64,000 nucleotides of DNA from Pagrus major. Its lineage: Eukaryota; Chordata; Actinopteri; Spariformes; Sparidae. The translations under genes were made by a program, and so were the position numbers. Location of the stretch: contig NC_133218.1 of assembly GCF_040436345.1 (NCBI RefSeq), positions 2,108,021 through 2,172,020 on the forward strand. Reading direction: 5' to 3'. The notes beneath the pieces are model-generated. The model had not been told where the DNA came from. It saw only the letters and a list, made by a program, of their open reading frames with translations, and ran no database searches. How positions within the stretch are numbered: position 1 is the stretch's first letter; each line of letters opens with the position of its first letter. This document shows positions 27,296 to 39,267 of the stretch, in pieces.

Positions 27296-30200
27296 ATGTT
27301 GGTTTTCTCTTGGTCTCTTGTAACTCTGCTGCTGGTGTCCTCTTCCTGGGCCAAGGTAGAACATTCCAGAAATCATCTCACTGTCATGACATGAAGGCCT
27401 GCATGTAGGGTGCTAACACAGGCCAATCATTAATTAGATATTATAAAGGTTAATGGAAATATAGAGACACCTCAGAAACTCCATAAACAAGATACAAAGC
27501 GTTCATTCTATAGGACAAATTCATCCAGAAGGAAAATTAATAGATTAATAGAAAGAATGTTAAATGAATGTTTCATTGTTGGAAGTGTATGCTTAACTGC
27601 ATTGCTGACTTTAATTTGTATGAAGGAGCAGCTGCAGGATTATGAAGAGCTGGGAGAACACAAATATCAAACTGTTTTCTTTTCTGCTTTCTGTAGTCTC
27701 ATTATTTAATTTCTAAAAATATCTTTCTGGAACCATTTTGAGTTATTTAAATTTCTATAGTAATCTCTCCTCTATATTGAGCTGGTGAAGGAACTCCTGG
27801 AATCCCCCAAGTTAGCAAGGTTACTTAAATATCCCCAGAGTTTCTTGAGGCACTCCTAATTCTGATGGTGGAGGAGTTATCTAGCTGACAGAATGTGCAT
27901 TTGGTTAGTGACAACTCTCCATTAAAGGGACATTATGAAATAAAAACTTTTAATTTGATGTATTATAACAATAAATTGAGTTTAGATTCATGTTTTGCAT
28001 GTATTTACTTATGTCATTATTTATTTCCTATTTTAACATCTCAGGGATCCATACAGAAAAATTTAACCTTATTTGCATTGACCAAATCCTAAGCACCAAA
28101 CATTTTAAGAGTCTTTTTAGCTAATTTGCCTGCAGTTTAAGATTTCTGTAAAACCGGACATTTCAGTAAGTTTCAGAGTTCAGAGTTGTTTTATAACCTG
28201 TCTTTGTGAATGATTTTCCATAACATTTTACTCTTCTTTACCATGTCACTGCGGGCGAGTACAGGAAGGTAAGAAAAAAAACAACCCCTCTTTATTCAAG
28301 TTTAAATAAAAACTGAGCAGTAAAACAGATGTATTTTGATCTAGAATTTCATTTTTCTGTTATTACAAATGTAATGAATAATTGTATATGAGCAATCAAG
28401 ATGATTTTCCTGCACTTACAGTTGAAGTGATTCTGATGTCAAGCTCATATTTTCAAAATAATGATGTGTACAGTTCATTCAGTATCATACGCAATGTGTT
28501 CCGCAGAGGTTGCTACCACTGAGGAGGACACATCCAGGGAGCTTTCTGTTGGTGAGCTGCTGGAAAGAGCCAACAGAGACCGAAGTGAGTAGAGCGTTTC
28601 CTTACCTCAACTAGTCTGTTTTAGTCCCCTAACCTTATTCAGGCCTTAACCATGCTGTAGTGGCCATACTGGAGAAAAAATGAATTAAAAAAATCAAAAT
28701 GTAACAATTTGTTTTACAAGCGTGGGTCTCAAAACCAACACACTTTAAGGTGGGACTAAAATGTTCCTTACGCATCAATAATAGAAGTGGACTGTTACTT
28801 TGTGAATGTTGGTGACAGAGCAGACAAATCTGCCTACAGTTTTGGTTATCCATTTGAAACAAGTAATCATACAGCATAAGTTATATTTGGCAAACCACAG
28901 CGGTGGCGCTATCACGCCTCTGTAGAGCTTTAGTGTCCAATGATGTTCTGGCTGTTCCACTGTGATAATAAAAGAAAGATTTTAGCAGCCTCTGATCCAA
29001 AAATAATCAGTCACTATTGGCCTGTGACACCTTACTGGATAAGTCATATGGTGGTGTTAAAATGTGCTCCAACCTGAATGCAACAACAATACACACCTGT
29101 GTTGGTCTTGCAGCCCCTGACTTTGATGAACCCACCCTGATCGGAGGAGACATTGCTATCAAGTCGGAGGCCGACAGAAACGCTGACCCCTGCACCTCCA
29201 GAGGCTGCCTGTGGCAAAAGTGGAGCGATGGGAAAGTCTACATCCCCTACTTTATCGCCAACCACTACTGTAAGCATTGATTGTTTTACTTAGATTTAGT
29301 TTTATAGGGACTAATGCATTTTACTCACAGAAGATTGCCACATATGATAACAGCTATAGTCACAGTTAATTTAGATGGATATCCCCATAAATGTTTACAT
29401 CTTTATACACATGACACTTTGTATAAGCTACAATAAGGAACTTTCCTTTTTTGTTAATTCTGGGGACTTGTTTGATACATGTTGCTGCCATTAAATTCAG
29501 AATAAGCTTATATTTACAAAAATTAATGAAGTTGATGTGGTAAAACATTAAAGCAGTGAAATAACACCACTGATATTCTACACTTTGTCTAATAATAAAA
29601 TAATAACTACTGCTGCAGTAATAATATAATTACAGTAATTTTGCCAACAGTCCAAAATAATAATATTGGAATTGTTCCTACTAAAAGTTCACAGTGGACA
29701 CAGCTGACTTACACAACATTAATGAGTATGGTAAGAGTAAGACAGTGTTCAACTACAGCTACCTATATTCTCAACATGCCATATTTGTCCTGCCAGCCTC
29801 TCGTGAGATATCCATCATCACTCGTGGCCTGGAGTCTTTCTCTTCCATTTCCTGCATCCGTTTCAGACCCTACCAGAACGGTGATTATGAGTGGCTGAGC
29901 ATTGAGTCCAGGGACGGGTAAGACTCAGGCTGTAGTTTCACAACTCACCAGCATGATGTCAGCCATAACCTCCAACAATTTAAACCTTCAAGCAGTCTTG
30001 TGTCTCAGTCATACATGAATAAAAACCTTTGTATCAGGACTTTCAAGAAATTGTAAGTTGCTCATTGTCACTTTAAAGCACCTCAGCCCTCCCTTTGATT
30101 TACTTTCATACATGTTCATGAAACACAAATGAATTTACATTTCATTAACCACAGAATATTAGTTATTAGTTGACTATTTTCCCCAGGACTTAATGACAAA

Positions 30201-33200
30201 TACTGAAGAAAACATTTGAAGCTGCCACTGATGGTGGTCAGTGGTTATTAGTAGGATAGTGAGGAAATACAGAATAATGTTTGAATAGACACGATCTGAC
30301 AGACTTGTTACACTGCTGTAACCAAATAGGACCAAATAGCAACACTTCCCTTTACAATTCTTCATGGTAATATTTTGTATGATTTCTGAGAAACTGTGTT
30401 CATGTGTCGACAGCTGCTATTCCTACGTGGGTCGTCAGGGTGGTGGTCAGACTGTGTCTCTGAGCCGTCAGGGCTGTCTGTACCACAGCACCGTCCAGCA
30501 TGAGCTGCTCCATGCCCTTGGCTTCAACCATGAACAGACCCGCTCTGACAGGGACAACCACATCAGGGTGTACTGGGAAAACATCATTGATGGTAAGACT
30601 GTTTCGTTCCATGACTTCTTATATGAATTGCTGTAGAGGCACAAATAGCCTCTGAATGAACAGAGAAAATAATCAGTTTTCTGGCTGTTACATTAGCCAG
30701 AAATCAAGTAAAAAAATCAAACACTGGTTCATAGGTGTGGCATTCTGAAAGGCAGTGACAGTGACATGAGGAAGTGACATGTTAGATTTCTGTCTGATGT
30801 AGAGAAGTGTGTGTAGTGTTTTGCAAAAGCTGTATAAAGCATGTTCAAGTTTGTTAACACAGTTGCCCGTTGGCTCTTATCAAACGTTATAAAAACTTGT
30901 ATTTCTCTCTTACTTCTGTCAGGGACAAAGTCACAGAACACAGAGAGCAGATGCACTGCCCAGTCCAGCTAACGTTAGCAAGACAGACAGAGAGATGCAC
31001 TGGCTCTGCAAGCTAGCACACATCAACTTAATATTACTGTTGATTGCTGATATTACACTTGGAGAGAGGGAAAAAAAGGTTTTCCTGACTGCTGTTTCCA
31101 CAATTCACGTCATTCATGTTGTTTTTCTTCCTCTTCTCGTGACCAGAGTGATAGTTACGCTTCACACTCTCATCTCTCAGTTGTAAACATTGACCCCGCA
31201 CACAGATTTAATTTTTTGTTACTTATTATTTAAGTAACAATAACTAGAAAGTATTTTTCTAGTTATTGTATTGGCGTTTAGTTTATACCATTGTCTTCTT
31301 TGATTTTTTTGTATGTTTGAAAGCTGTTTGTTGGTTTTTAACCTGGTCTTGTAAGGTGTCCTTGAGTGCTCTGAACGGCGCCTGTAAATAAAATGTATTG
31401 TATTGTTATTATAAAATACCTCTCAAGATATACGAGCCAAATCAGCCAGATGGAATTCATTTTTTGAAGCTCCTCCCCCCTAACATCATAACTTCAACTG
31501 ATGTGAAATTTGTCACAAGTCCAACTCAATATGCTCTACAACAAATCATCCTGGGCCATAAAAGTCTGTCCAAATAATTGTCCACCATTTTGATTGCTTT
31601 TTTTTTTTGTTTTTTTAAATGTTTTTCACATCCTCTCCTAATAGCACCAACAGCATCACAATTTCTGTGGACCATAATTGGACCAAGAGTCGGGGCTTAG
31701 CAGTAATTTCAAAAATTGTCCAGCCATCATTAATTTTATGTACGTACATATCTCCATGCCCTGTTTGTGTAGCTGTGGCTTATTAAAGTGAAACCAAATT
31801 TCTACAAATTTCCCATTCCAAACTTCAAAACAAACAAACAAGAAAAGAATACCCCAGTTTTTGTGCATTCAGTAAGTCACCTTCTCTGGGGGATACAAAG
31901 GTTGCTGGGTCAAATCCCCTACTGGCCAACAATTGGCAAACCATTCCTGAAACCATGTTTGTTGTATTGAATTGAAATGCAAATCCTCTCACAGTAAATG
32001 TCTGTGACATGTATTTTCTCTCACCTCTGCAGGTATGGCGTACAACTTCGATAAGATTAACACTCTGAACCAGGGAACTCCTTATGACTACAACTCTGTC
32101 ATGCAATATGAGAGGTATGGATACCCCATCTTTGTTTCATTTACTTAATTTAATACATTATCATTATACCACCTTTGTAACTGCATTTAAGTACTTGCTA
32201 TTAGGGTCTTTGAAGATTTTCAAATTTTTCAGAATCAGAATCAGTTTTATTGCTGAGTAGGTTTTCATATACCAGGAATTTGCCATGGTATTTTGGTGCG
32301 TAAGAATACCATAGTAAAAAATATAAAGAAAGACAAAAATACTGCACGTGGCGAAACATGAAGAAAAATTAAAAAAATAACATATGACAGAAATACTATA
32401 AAAACAGTATGTGCAATATAAATGTTACTTGTTATGATTAGACCTATGTTCTTTATTTTGTTGATTTGTGTACTTACATTATCCCAAAAGCTTCCAACAA
32501 TGTTCAAACCAGAGAAATCCACAATTTACTCAAAGTAAGGTGCATTTTGTTTGGTCGGTTCATACCTCTGGGGTATGGAAGTCAGCCTAAAAGACAACAT
32601 TTAAGGAGAATAAAACTTTAAAACATGACCACGTTCGTTAAAATTTGTGCCAGCGTCATGTCAGGTAGATTTTCATCAGCAGTGGCGGTTGTTTAATGGT
32701 GTGCTCACCACCAGTGAAGCAAGTTTAACTGCAGGATCTTTTGTGTTTATTCCCGTTACTCATGTAGTGTTTATCCTCCCCAAACAGCCAGCTTACTTTA
32801 CTGGACACTAGCTGTAAGCATTAGCAACGTTATTAGCCACAGGCATTGTGTCTGTGAGTTTAAATTCAGGCCAACTCTAACTGAACTCAGAAGTAAAGTG
32901 CGTTTCCCTCCAGTAAGCAGTCCACATTACAGTACATAAACATCTGGCAAAGGAAGTCACCTCCGCAGATCACTGCTGCTGCAGTACTGCAGTGCAGTGA
33001 GTCAGGTGTGTAGACACTACATTGATGTAACTTGCAGAGGGTTGAGGGGGTGTTAGAGTCGGTGTCAGTGAGGGGTACCTGGTCTTATTAATTAGGCCAG
33101 CTGCACATGATTTCCAAGCTCACCCAGCTTTGTATTGTGCCGTCTGTTATTCTCCAGGTACGCCTTCTCCAAGAACAACCGTCCCACTATGGTGCCCATT

Positions 33201-33653
33201 CCTGACAGCAATGTATCATTTGGCCAGGCCACCCAGATGAGCAGGAATGACATTGATAGGCTTAACAGGCTGTACAATTGCTGTAAGTAGTCTGTGGAGT
33301 CACAGTGAAGGAAATTCTCTGCAGTCCCTCAGAACTGTGTCTGAAAAATGTGAAGTGGGCCTTTACACTTCAACAATTATTCATGTCTGTCTTAAATCAA
33401 TACCCAGGTGTCCATATGAACATGGAAAGTTTTTGCTTGATGTAGTCATCACTGTACCTATTAGCCCTTTTACCGTTATGGCTGATGTATGGGCATATGA
33501 GTGTTGTTTTAAAACGGACTTAGTGAAATGAGAACCTGTCATTTAATGTTACAGTCAACATTGGAATATTCATACAGCTATCACCTATCAATCCCACTTT
33601 TACACTGTCCCTTCAAAAAGGCTCCACTAATAACATGCATTTCCTCTGCAGAA
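27296..33653 (+). CDS. C6AST-type astacin metalloprotease, gene C
   Basis: Third secreted astacin, on the opposite strand to A and B. Nine coding exons: 27296-27355, 28265-28268, 28507-28584, 29114-29269, 29797-29917, 30414-30592, 32033-32114, 33158-33282, 33652-33653. The sum is 807 nt, i.e. 268 aa. The signal peptide is residues 1-19 or so (MLVFSWSLVTLLLVSSSWA). The aspartate switch is Asp60 in GGD, and the mature start is near NADPC (70). The zinc motif [12 protein letters not shown] is at 169-180 and the Met-turn SVMQY at 221-225. The six cysteines are conserved. Exon lengths from exon 4 on equal those of gene A (156, 121, 179, 82, 125). As in A, exon 2 is 4 nt and the stop (TAA) is split by the last intron. 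It is probably a recent paralogue of A. The introns contain retroelement fragments. Confidence 0.9.
30620..32030. other. intron 6 of astacin gene C, repeat-tail sequence
   Basis: Long intron without coding blocks. GGCGCCTGTAAATAAAATG at about 31378-31396 resembles the tail of fish LINE elements. Nothing else is recognised. Confidence 0.45.
32229..32440 (+). repeat. retroelement-like fragment in an intron of gene C
   Basis: Starts with the AATCAGAATCAG tandem and TTTTATTG, followed by a CCAGGAATTTG block and AACAGTATGTGCAATATAAA, a combination common in dispersed fish retroelement remnants. The fragment at about 21340-21450 may belong to the same family. Confidence 0.45.
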
Positions 33654-33659
33654 ACTTCA

Positions 33660-35258
33660 CCTGACCTTGCCCCCCTGCCCTGATGTCAACAGAGCGAGGG
33701 AAGAAGATGAGGGTTTTGGGTTGTCCTGTAAAAATACATCTTAACATTTTAAAGCATAAAAAGCGGATTGCTGCCTGACAATTTCATTAAATTGCAAAGA
33801 ATATACACACTTTGTAGATTCTGGATATATTAATGAGACACTGGATTTCATGTCACATGAAAAAAAAAATCATCAACCGTTGGATAGCTTCTGATCAGTA
33901 AGCTGTTTTCCTTATATTATTACAATGACTTCCAATTTGTTTCATTTTAGACAACATAATATTAAAAGGAATAGTTCGATAAATTGGAAAATATGCTTTT
34001 ATTCATTTTCTGGCATCGGGGTTGTTGATGCCACCATATGTGTCTATTACATGCACAATATGAATTTCTAATGAATGTTGCTCACTGGTTTACGTCAGTA
34101 CAGTACATGTACAGTAAAATTATCTGGCTGTTTGGGGCGAATAAAAACTCATGATCCCCGGTCAAATTCGTTGGCTAGAGATGAGCACACCATTATTTAA
34201 TGAAAATCTATTTGATGTGATTCGGGCACATTTGTTCATGGAGGAGGTAACGTTTTAGTGTTGTTCACATTATGTTTAGTGTTCTTCGCCAACTGCCATC
34301 CTCATTCTCTGACTGTATCCCACAAGTGCGACAGCAAAAGCCCACTAAATGAAACGCCCACCAAATGTTCTTAAGAGCACTTGTAAGTATAACTCAACAA
34401 AATTTATAACAAAGGTCTAGTTGTTTTTAGACATTCTAATGCAGAATTCTTACATATATCATATCAAATCTTTAAATATGAAGCTACACCAACAATCTGG
34501 TTGGCTTAGCAAAGCACAAAGCCTGGAGACGTGGTAAACAACTAGCCTGGTTAGTCCATTGGTCAGTCTTCTGAACAGCCCCTCTAAAGCTCACTAATCA
34601 ACAGGTTGCAACTTGTTTGTTTAATACATACACAAACCAATGTGCAGAAACAGCAGTTTGCTGTCGGTGTGGCCTTATATTTGATAAACAGATATGAAAG
34701 TTGTATTGATCTCACCAGATGAAGAAAAAGTGGGTTTTGCAAAATGTCTTACTATTTCCATCTAATCGCCTATATATTCACATATCTAGTGACTGCATGC
34801 TAATATAAGTCACAGGACATTTAGAAGGTCCCTGTATTACCTTGTTCCATTGAAAAGACAAAAGTAACTTATTTCACAATAGCAGAAACTGAAAAACAGC
34901 ATATTCCATTCAATAATGTCTACCACCACCTCCATAAGTCAGTAGAGTAATCAATATTTAATAAATCAGAATGTTACCGAGTTCATTCTTTTGTTTTCAG
35001 ATTCAGATAAAAACATGAAAACTGAGCAATATCATTATCATTAACAGACCTCTGATCAGCCCTTTAAACACACTTACTCTTGCTCTGCTGCATGATTCAA
35101 TCAGGAAGTCATGTAATTCACCTCAACAAAGATGTCTGGTCTTGATTTTTGGCATAATTTAATATATCTGTGTGTAACTCTCTTGAAACTTAATTTCTTT
35201 AAATCAGAGCTTTCATTTCTTTTCCAAAGTTCGCTCTTATCTGATCCGTAAAACTCTA
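33660..35258. other. intergenic between astacin gene C and fadd
   Basis: Holds the 3' untranslated region of gene C (no strong AATAAA; ATTAAA at about 33787) and that of fadd on the other strand. The genes converge here. No further gene was seen. Confidence 0.5.
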
Positions 35259-38247
35259 TCAATTTTCGAGGGTTGCAAGTCTGTACTCCACTTTATCAGC
35301 AGTCAGGTTGAACTGGCAGGCTCTCAGGGTTTTTATCAGATCCTCTGCTCGGGCCTCGGCTCCTCGATTCTTCCTCCACTCATTTAGCAGCTCCACAGCC
35401 GTCTCCTCCAGTTCTGTGGGATGCCTCTTGGAGATGGACTCCAGTTTGACATCAGTCAAACCCAGTTTGCGGCCCAGTTTACGCCAATTCCTTCCCAGAT
35501 TCTCGGAAATCACCTCTGTGGCAATGTCCAGTTTGGCTGAAGGAGCAGGAGGAGGAGACATTGAGGGTTAGAAAAGAAACATTTCATAATTATGAGAAAC
35601 AACAACAACAATAATAATAATGGCATTCCTACAATATATTGTACTGTACTCGTTGCTTGGATTAAAATGCAAATATATAACTAATGTCTTATAAATAAGG
35701 GAGTGATTGAAGTCTTTTTACTGTAAGTGTTGAAATATAGGAGCATTTGTTTGTTTTGCACACAAACACCTTTATGTTTTATCTCTCCCTATTCTATGTA
35801 ATTCACTGAAACACTGAAAAAGTGCCCCTACAATTTTAAAATAACTAGCCTATTATCAAAATTCTTTTCTTACATTCCCACCCCCCTGAAAGAAACAGAA
35901 TATATGCATTTATGTAGTTTACCTCATTAATGTGCACTCATTTCAGCACAGTGCAAGTCTTTACTGCGTTTTGTTGTAATTTACCAAAGCAATAGTATCT
36001 CTCCTCCTCTGTCTGTTTATCGCGGGCGTACAGCTGACACGTTGTGGAGGTAGGTATGGCTATGTGAGACTTGTGCTGGCTGGGCTCCACTATGGAGCAG
36101 AGTGGACTGGTCCCTCGGAGAGACAGGGGAAATTAAGATGACTCAAGTTGACAACTCACTATGTTACGCCTTGTGATGTCTGTCTTTGTTTTGTTCTGTA
36201 TGATGCAACATGAATTTGAAAGCGGTGAAGACGTTGACTGTACTTCATACTTCATATGGCTCCAAAGAAATGTCTGTTTTTACATAGATGGATATAAAAA
36301 TAGGCTATGATTTTTTCTCTGCAAAACAAGAGCGAGAGTAGAAAGAACCAGATGAGAAAGTGGACAAGTAGTGAAGATTATTATGGTAGAACTAACTGTT
36401 TAGCTGAGGGGAAGAAAAAAAAAATTGACAGAATTTGAAATGTATGGGAGCTGAGCACCCCTAAAGGTCTGACCCAAGAATCGCCCCTGCACTGAAATGT
36501 TATCATGAATTATCAATTTAAGGGAAAGAGTTTTTTCATCTTTTGGTTGGCAAGCCTGTGAAAAAAACAAGGGACCAGTAAAACTCTACTTGCTCTAAAG
36601 TGGGCTACTGGGGAAAAAATGTTCACGTAAATTACGTAACAGCAGAGGGAGAGACGTGAGATTAAGATACTATGCAAGGTGAAAGGCATGCACAACAGGA
36701 AGTTATTGTCGTTTGGCTGCTGATCATCACAGACACAGTGGATGTGATAGAAGGAGATAGAAACATTTTGTGTCCATTTGCTGCAGTTTGTGTCAGAAAT
36801 CTTACATCTTCTTCACAGAACACACAGACATGAAACTTACACAATCCAAGGATATAGGCTTATTTAGGATATCATATTATATATGATTTCCATCATAAAT
36901 AAAGGCCCATACATCTGCTTAGAAAGAAAAAATAAAACTCTTGACAACTTCATTTTAACTATCCTTATGATCAACAATATTACCTGCAAAGCATCATGGG
37001 AACTGTAGTTCTAACAGTATTATCCAAAATAACATGTGAATACAATATCTTTACTTTTTACTCAGGTTTGACTTCTGGTACTTTTTACAACACTGCTAAA
37101 CTGTCCACATGTAAGATTTTGTCCTGTTGATCAAAGTTTTGTTTTTTAGTTTTTTTTTAACCAGCCTTAAGTCAGTCAGTCAGTCAGTCAGTCAGACAGT
37201 CAGTCAGATAGTAAGTCAGTCAGTCAGTCAGTCAGTCAGGTAGTGCGTCAGTCAGTCACTCAGTCAGTCAGACAGTAAGTCAGACGGTAAACAGTCAGTC
37301 AGTCAGTCAAGTACATAGTCAATCAGTCAGAGTGCTTTCTCACTGGGCGTTCCCAATGAGCACATGCCATGGCAAGTTCAGAGACAACTAATAGACGGCA
37401 TATAACAGCTAATGGTTGCCTCACACTAAGTTGGACTAGGCATTCATCATTCTCACAGTGAGTTATAGCAAATTATGACATATAACAGCATATAAAGAGA
37501 TCACATCTGTCAGAGCAATGTGAAACTACAAATTCAGAAGAACTGTCGGATTATGAAATGTGAGGGCTCCGTATTTGCTCATTGCACTGTGGACTTCCCT
37601 GAGCTAAAGTTTTAAAACAACACGTTATTAGAGTTATTGAATATTAAATCATCAATTTATACTCACTACATCTGAGCCTTTCTTACCCTCATATGTGAAT
37701 GAACTACAGGTTAGGCACTTCTTTTTTCAATACATACATTTATATTATCATTTATCTTATTGGTATCTGCCATAAGAAGCAGGTAATTATCAGTTATCGA
37801 CTGAAAAAAATCAATATTGTGCACCTCGACTATCAAAGTGCATTGTGGGTAATGTAGGATGTGTTTTTGGAGCTTGGCCCATTCTAGGACAAAATGTCTA
37901 AGTAAGAGTAAAATTGTAATAAAAGCAGGTCAATCCCATTGTCATGATGCTGATCATACTTTAAGCAGATTTAAGAGGTCAATCACACTAAGTGTCAAGT
38001 TTATTCGGTACCACTAGAAAACTAATGTAGTACAGCATGCAGTAGAATAAATCCTCCTTCATGAAGGTTCTGATGTTCAGTTTGTCGAGCTGTTGAACTG
38101 TATTGTGTTATACTGACTGGTGCCTGACCTGTCAGTCGAACACAATACAGTTCAGTAGCAGCACAAACTGAGCAGCCTCATGAATCACATTTACTGCAGG
38201 ACTGTTGACTACATTTGTTTTAGTAGTAGTAGTAGTAGTAGCAGCAC

Positions 38248-38283
<36 letters not shown>

Positions 38284-38670
38284 CAGCAGTACAAGTAGTA
38301 GTAGTAGTAGTAGTAGTAGTAGCAGCAGTACAAGTAGTAGTAGTAGTAGCAGTAGCAGTAGCAGCAATAGAAGTAGTAGTAGTAGTAGTAGTAGCAGCAG
38401 CAGCAGTAGAAGTAGTAGTAGTAGTAGCAGTAGCAGCAGTAGAAGAAGTAGTAGTAGTAGTAGCAGTAGCAGCAGCAGCAGTAGAAGTAGTAGTAGACTA
38501 CTACTACTTCTACTGCTGCTGCTGCTACTGCTACTACTACTACTACTACTTCTTCTACTGCTGCTACTGCTGCTGCTACTACTACTACTACTACTACTAC
38601 TTCTTCTACTGCTGCTACTGCTACTGCTACTACTACTACTACTACTAGTAGTAGTAGTAGTAGTAGCAGC

Positions 38671-38702
<32 letters not shown>

Positions 38703-39134
38703 CAGTAGCAGCAGCAGCAGTAGAAGTAGTAGTAGTAGTAGCAGCAGTAGAAGTAGTAGTAGTGGCAGAAATAGTAGTCCTTCCTTGAACCTGCTGCTGT
38801 CTGAACACAGTGACTCTACAGCGCCGCTCACTGTACCTTTCTCCGTCTCGGGCGGTTCGTAGCTCGTTGACCCAGACTTCCTTATTAAACCTTTTAATTT
38901 GTCTGAGAGGTCCTCTCGACAGATTTCTGTGAGAAGCTGACACAGATACGCAGTGTTGTCGTGGTCCAGCTTGCGTCTCTCCTTCAAAACCCGGAACAGT
39001 TTTGTTCCAGTGTCGATCTTTTCCAGCTCTTTTTTCCCGATGTCCTCGCACAGAAACTTCATTTTTTCCAGCTGTTCAGGGGACAAGTCGTTAGAAATCT
39101 CCAGTAAAACGGGGTTCAACTGTGAGGAGCTCAT
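35259..39134 (-). CDS. fadd: FADD, death-receptor adaptor
   Basis: Cytosolic adaptor linking death receptors to caspase-8. Two exons, 38837-39134 and 35259-35536, total 576 nt or 191 aa, close to vertebrate FADD length. Residues 1 to about 85 are a death-effector domain (LLEISNDLSPEQL, MKFLCEDIGKKEL, LFRVLKERRKL). Exon 2 is a death domain (VISENLGRNWRKLGRKLGL, then LLNEWRKN, LIKTLRACQFNLTADKVE), matching the WRRLARQL-type helix 2 of FADD. The join is phase 1 (G|CC, Ala). Start chosen at MSSSQL; an in-frame Met five codons earlier (39149) is possible. The 3.3 kb intron contains a TCAG tetranucleotide array, a long triplet repeat directly next to the exon 1 donor, and an open cassette at 35985-36113. 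The 300-codon frame running from exon 1 into the triplet repeat is not the protein. Confidence 0.92.
35985..36113 (-). CDS. candidate cassette exon in the fadd intron
   Basis: A 129-nt block in the fadd orientation. It has an acceptor after a pyrimidine tract (TTTCCCCTGTCTCTCCGAG|GG) and a donor TTTG|GTAAAT. Read in phase 1, as needed after exon 1 and before exon 2, all 42 internal codons are open, giving a Ser/Thr-rich stretch then CQLYARDKQTEEERYYCF. Its length is a multiple of three, so including it would add 43 residues between the death-effector and death domains without changing the frame (234 aa total). I do not recognise the peptide. It could be a real alternative exon, part of a nested gene, or coincidence. 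Confidence 0.4.
36120..37160. other. fadd intron, nothing recognised
   Basis: No repeats with clear structure or exon-like blocks were seen. The two 60-codon minus frames are chance frames. Confidence 0.5.
37166..37330. repeat. (TCAG)n tetranucleotide array
   Basis: About 160 bases of AGTC/CAGT repeats with scattered substitutions (GACAG, GATAG, GGTAG). It lies inside the fadd intron. Confidence 0.95.
38218..38768. repeat. self-complementary TAG/CTA triplet repeat
   Basis: 38218-38495 is (TAG/CAG)n with AGAAG interruptions; 38496-38646 is the reverse-complement motif (CTA/CTG)n; 38647-38768 returns to TAG. The middle block can pair with either flank, for example at the turn GTAGTAGACTACTAC near 38495. 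Translations in any frame are homopolymer-like (Ser, Val, Leu, Tyr, Cys) and account for several long false frames. It lies about 70 bases into the fadd intron, after the exon 1 donor. Confidence 0.95.
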
Positions 39135-39267
39135 GTTTTGTACACACACAGCACCTCACTGACGGCAGGAAGTGTCTGAACTAGGAAATAACTTTTACTT
39201 TCACTTCCGTTAAAATAAAATATGTTACATTAAAGTGTTTCATGCGCCCATGATGAATAAAAAACAC

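Noticed and set aside
38209-39149. Very long open frames (147-300 codons) over the triplet repeat
   Set aside because: Triplet repeats stay open in several frames. Only the part from fadd exon 1 (38837-39134) is real coding sequence; the rest is Leu/Ser/Val/Tyr homopolymer translation.
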